Positions 62,593-64,000 of a stretch of DNA of 64,000 bases are shown one piece after another (within the stretch, counting starts at the first letter, position 1; each line of letters starts with the position of its first letter). The translations under genes were made by a program, and so were the position numbers. Origin of the DNA: Marasmius tenuissimus (lineage: Eukaryota; Basidiomycota; Agaricomycetes; Agaricales; Marasmiaceae); NCBI GenBank assembly GCA_029532415.1, contig JAQOTA010000065.1:248001-312000 (forward strand). The letters run 5' to 3'. The notes under the pieces were generated by a model. That model was not told where the DNA came from and did not search any database. It saw nothing but the letters and a program-made list of their open reading frames with translations.

Positions 62593-64000
62593 CTAGATCC
62601 TTGGCTCCAGGCCTAACTTGTACAACCTATTTGAGTTGTGGAACAGGGCATTTTGCACGATCGAAACTGCTTGTTCCTCCGAAAGTTCGCCAGAATGTAC
62701 GATTTCGGAAAGTACCTATGGAGAATCATCAGCGGCAGGTTTCGTACGTCAAGATAGTGAGATAGCAAGATAGAAATGCCAGCAGGAGGCAAGTACGACG
62801 GAGGAACGAACAGGACATACATCATACAAAGCCTGCCTAGCCTGCAGGGTGCCCAAGTAGAACGTTTCCGGAAACCAGTGTCCATCCGCTGCGAGAAACG
62901 ACACCGCTGCGGTCAGAAACGTACACGGCGATCGGAAAGGACAAAGGGACGGAACTAGACCACAGGATCTTATTCGTGGGAGTGAGCTCCAGGATCTCCC
63001 TAAGAATAGCACTGTATTAATTGGGGTGGTAGAACCTCGAATGAATACAGGGAAGCGGGAATGAACGAGAAGCATCCAATCACCGTTGACCGTGCCCTGC
63101 GACTTGGGGGAAGACCTGGGTTGAGAGGGTAGTAAATAAATGAGGTGCGCCATTCGCCTGGTTCGAGAGACCGTGCAAAGGATGATGAGGCCCATCCACA
63201 TACCTCTCCGAAATCCAGAAATACATTTGGATACACTGCGGTGAGGTATCCCGCATCTCGCATGTACGGATATGACGCGTGGAGAAGGACAATCTTCGTT
63301 TTTGGGTACGCCTTGATTATTGGTTGCATATGTGCAGGTGAAGAACGAGTGAGGGTGATATCGCTATCGCCCAGTCCGGTATGGAACTGGACTGAGAATG
63401 ACAAGGACAGGTGTTAGGGAAGAGCTCGACTAGGATGGGGACTTGCCTGGCTTATCATACTCCCCAGCAACCTCGAGAGCTGTGCGAACAACAAGGTCGT
63501 TCAAGAATTTAACCTCGAGACGTAGGGTCCCTTGTTGCATGAACTTGGCCTTCAATGCGTTCCATTGAGCCTCGAAAGATATAGCATCAAAACCTGCGCG
63601 GGTGGGGGCAACATCCAAACCAGTTCTGTAACAAACGACAGACTTGAATCCGACCACTGTGGGGTCCCTCGCGAGCTCCGTGATGGTATGCCTGATGTTC
63701 TCTTGGAATCGATACAGATGTAACGGTTGATCTGGGTCCTGACTGATCAACTCTTTGAGAATATTCTGGCGGAGAGCTTCAGTCTGAGGCACGGTATCAG
63801 GACGTCCCGCTCACCTCTGCCTCGACTTCGACTCTAACAATTCTCCTGGTATCGCAAAATTGTTCGCTATGCCACTCCAAACCCTCCGCATACTCTTCAA
63901 CACCACCAAGCCCATCATCGAGCAGCAAGCATTGAATCTTGCACGGCTCCATGAGCATATTGCACAATTCCAGGTATGATATCTCGTTTCGTCGAAGCTT
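62593..64000 (-). CDS. FluG-like amidohydrolase (amidohydrolase 2 family), 5' end cut
   Basis: Seven minus-strand exons visible: 64000-63833 (enters from the edge in frame), 63783-63447, 63391-63204, 63115-63084, 63011-62956, 62888-62821, 62715-62593, giving 323 residues to the stop. Family segments are CLLLDDGLGGVEEYAEGLEW, KPVQFHTGLGDSDITLT, KIVLLHASYPYMRDAGYLTA, NVFLDFGEVFPQ, KILWSTDGHWFPETFYLG and ALFHNSNRLYKLGL. His/Asp residues in QFHTGLGD, HASYP and STDGHW are likely metal ligands of the TIM barrel. This matches the N-terminal half of FluG and its stand-alone relatives; there is no glutamine synthetase part, since the stop follows GLEPRI. The intron at 63446-63392 has a GC donor (GCAAGT). 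The N-terminal ~60-100 residues lie beyond the edge. A plus-strand frame at 63869 is a shadow of the first exon. Confidence 0.88.

Noticed and set aside
63869..63972. Plus-strand start of a new gene (MPLQTLRILFNTTKP...) at the right edge
   Set aside because: The opposite strand encodes CLLLDDGLGGVEEYAEGLEW, which matches FluG-like amidohydrolases and joins in phase to the following exons, so the plus-strand frame is a shadow.

Overview
This window is a piece of a basidiomycete genome, most likely an Agaricomycete mushroom or wood/litter fungus. The genes carry many short introns (mostly 49-70 nt, GT-AG, with CTAAC/CTGAC-like branch points) and very small exons. The protein set is fungal: APC1, DAHP synthase, a PIH1/CS protein, IMP dehydrogenase, eIF5A, an epsin, BiP with a C-terminal HDEL, a Mak3/NAA30 acetyltransferase and a FluG-like amidohydrolase. 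There are also basidiomycete hallmarks: a DUF6533-type membrane protein, two multi-exon P450s, a secreted EthD-domain protein and small secreted proteins. All exon models were built by hand from reading frames, splice sites and family motifs.

Layout. (1) 0.5-4.2 kb: a secreted protein gene made of two almost identical modules, then a broken tRNA adenosine deaminase (Tad2) and a kinase-like relic. (2) 4.2-22.3 kb: dense housekeeping block with APC1 (+), DAHP synthase (-), PIH1 (+), IMP dehydrogenase (-), a DUF6533 membrane protein (-), eIF5A (-) and a LIM protein (+). DAHP synthase/PIH1 and eIF5A/LIM are divergent pairs with short shared upstream regions; APC1/DAHP synthase and PIH1/IMPDH converge. 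(3) 22.3-27.7 kb: sparse, with a 52-residue secreted peptide and an unknown 161-residue protein. (4) 27.7-30.2 kb: a large imperfect inverted repeat that holds a 269-bp MITE with a TA target-site duplication; the matching empty site lies in the other arm. (5) 30.2-45.5 kb: gene-poor and repeat-rich, with one clear gene (an RRM plus RanBP2-type zinc-finger protein), several diverged duplications and a truncated copy of the EthD gene. (6) 45.5-54.2 kb: the intact EthD gene and two related P450 genes arranged tail to tail. (7) 56-64 kb: a second housekeeping block with epsin and BiP (divergent), NAA30, and an amidohydrolase cut by the right edge.

The genes do not form an operon or an obvious complete metabolic cluster. 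The EthD protein and two P450s could act in one secondary or detoxification pathway, but that is inference from proximity. I see no CRISPR array, convincing tRNA or rRNA. The most distinctive signals are micro-exons of 4, 8, 12, 13, 14 and 15 nt confirmed by conserved protein motifs, two GC-AG introns, an intron-preserving module duplication, the MITE with its internal empty-site control, and the locally decayed Tad2 copy.
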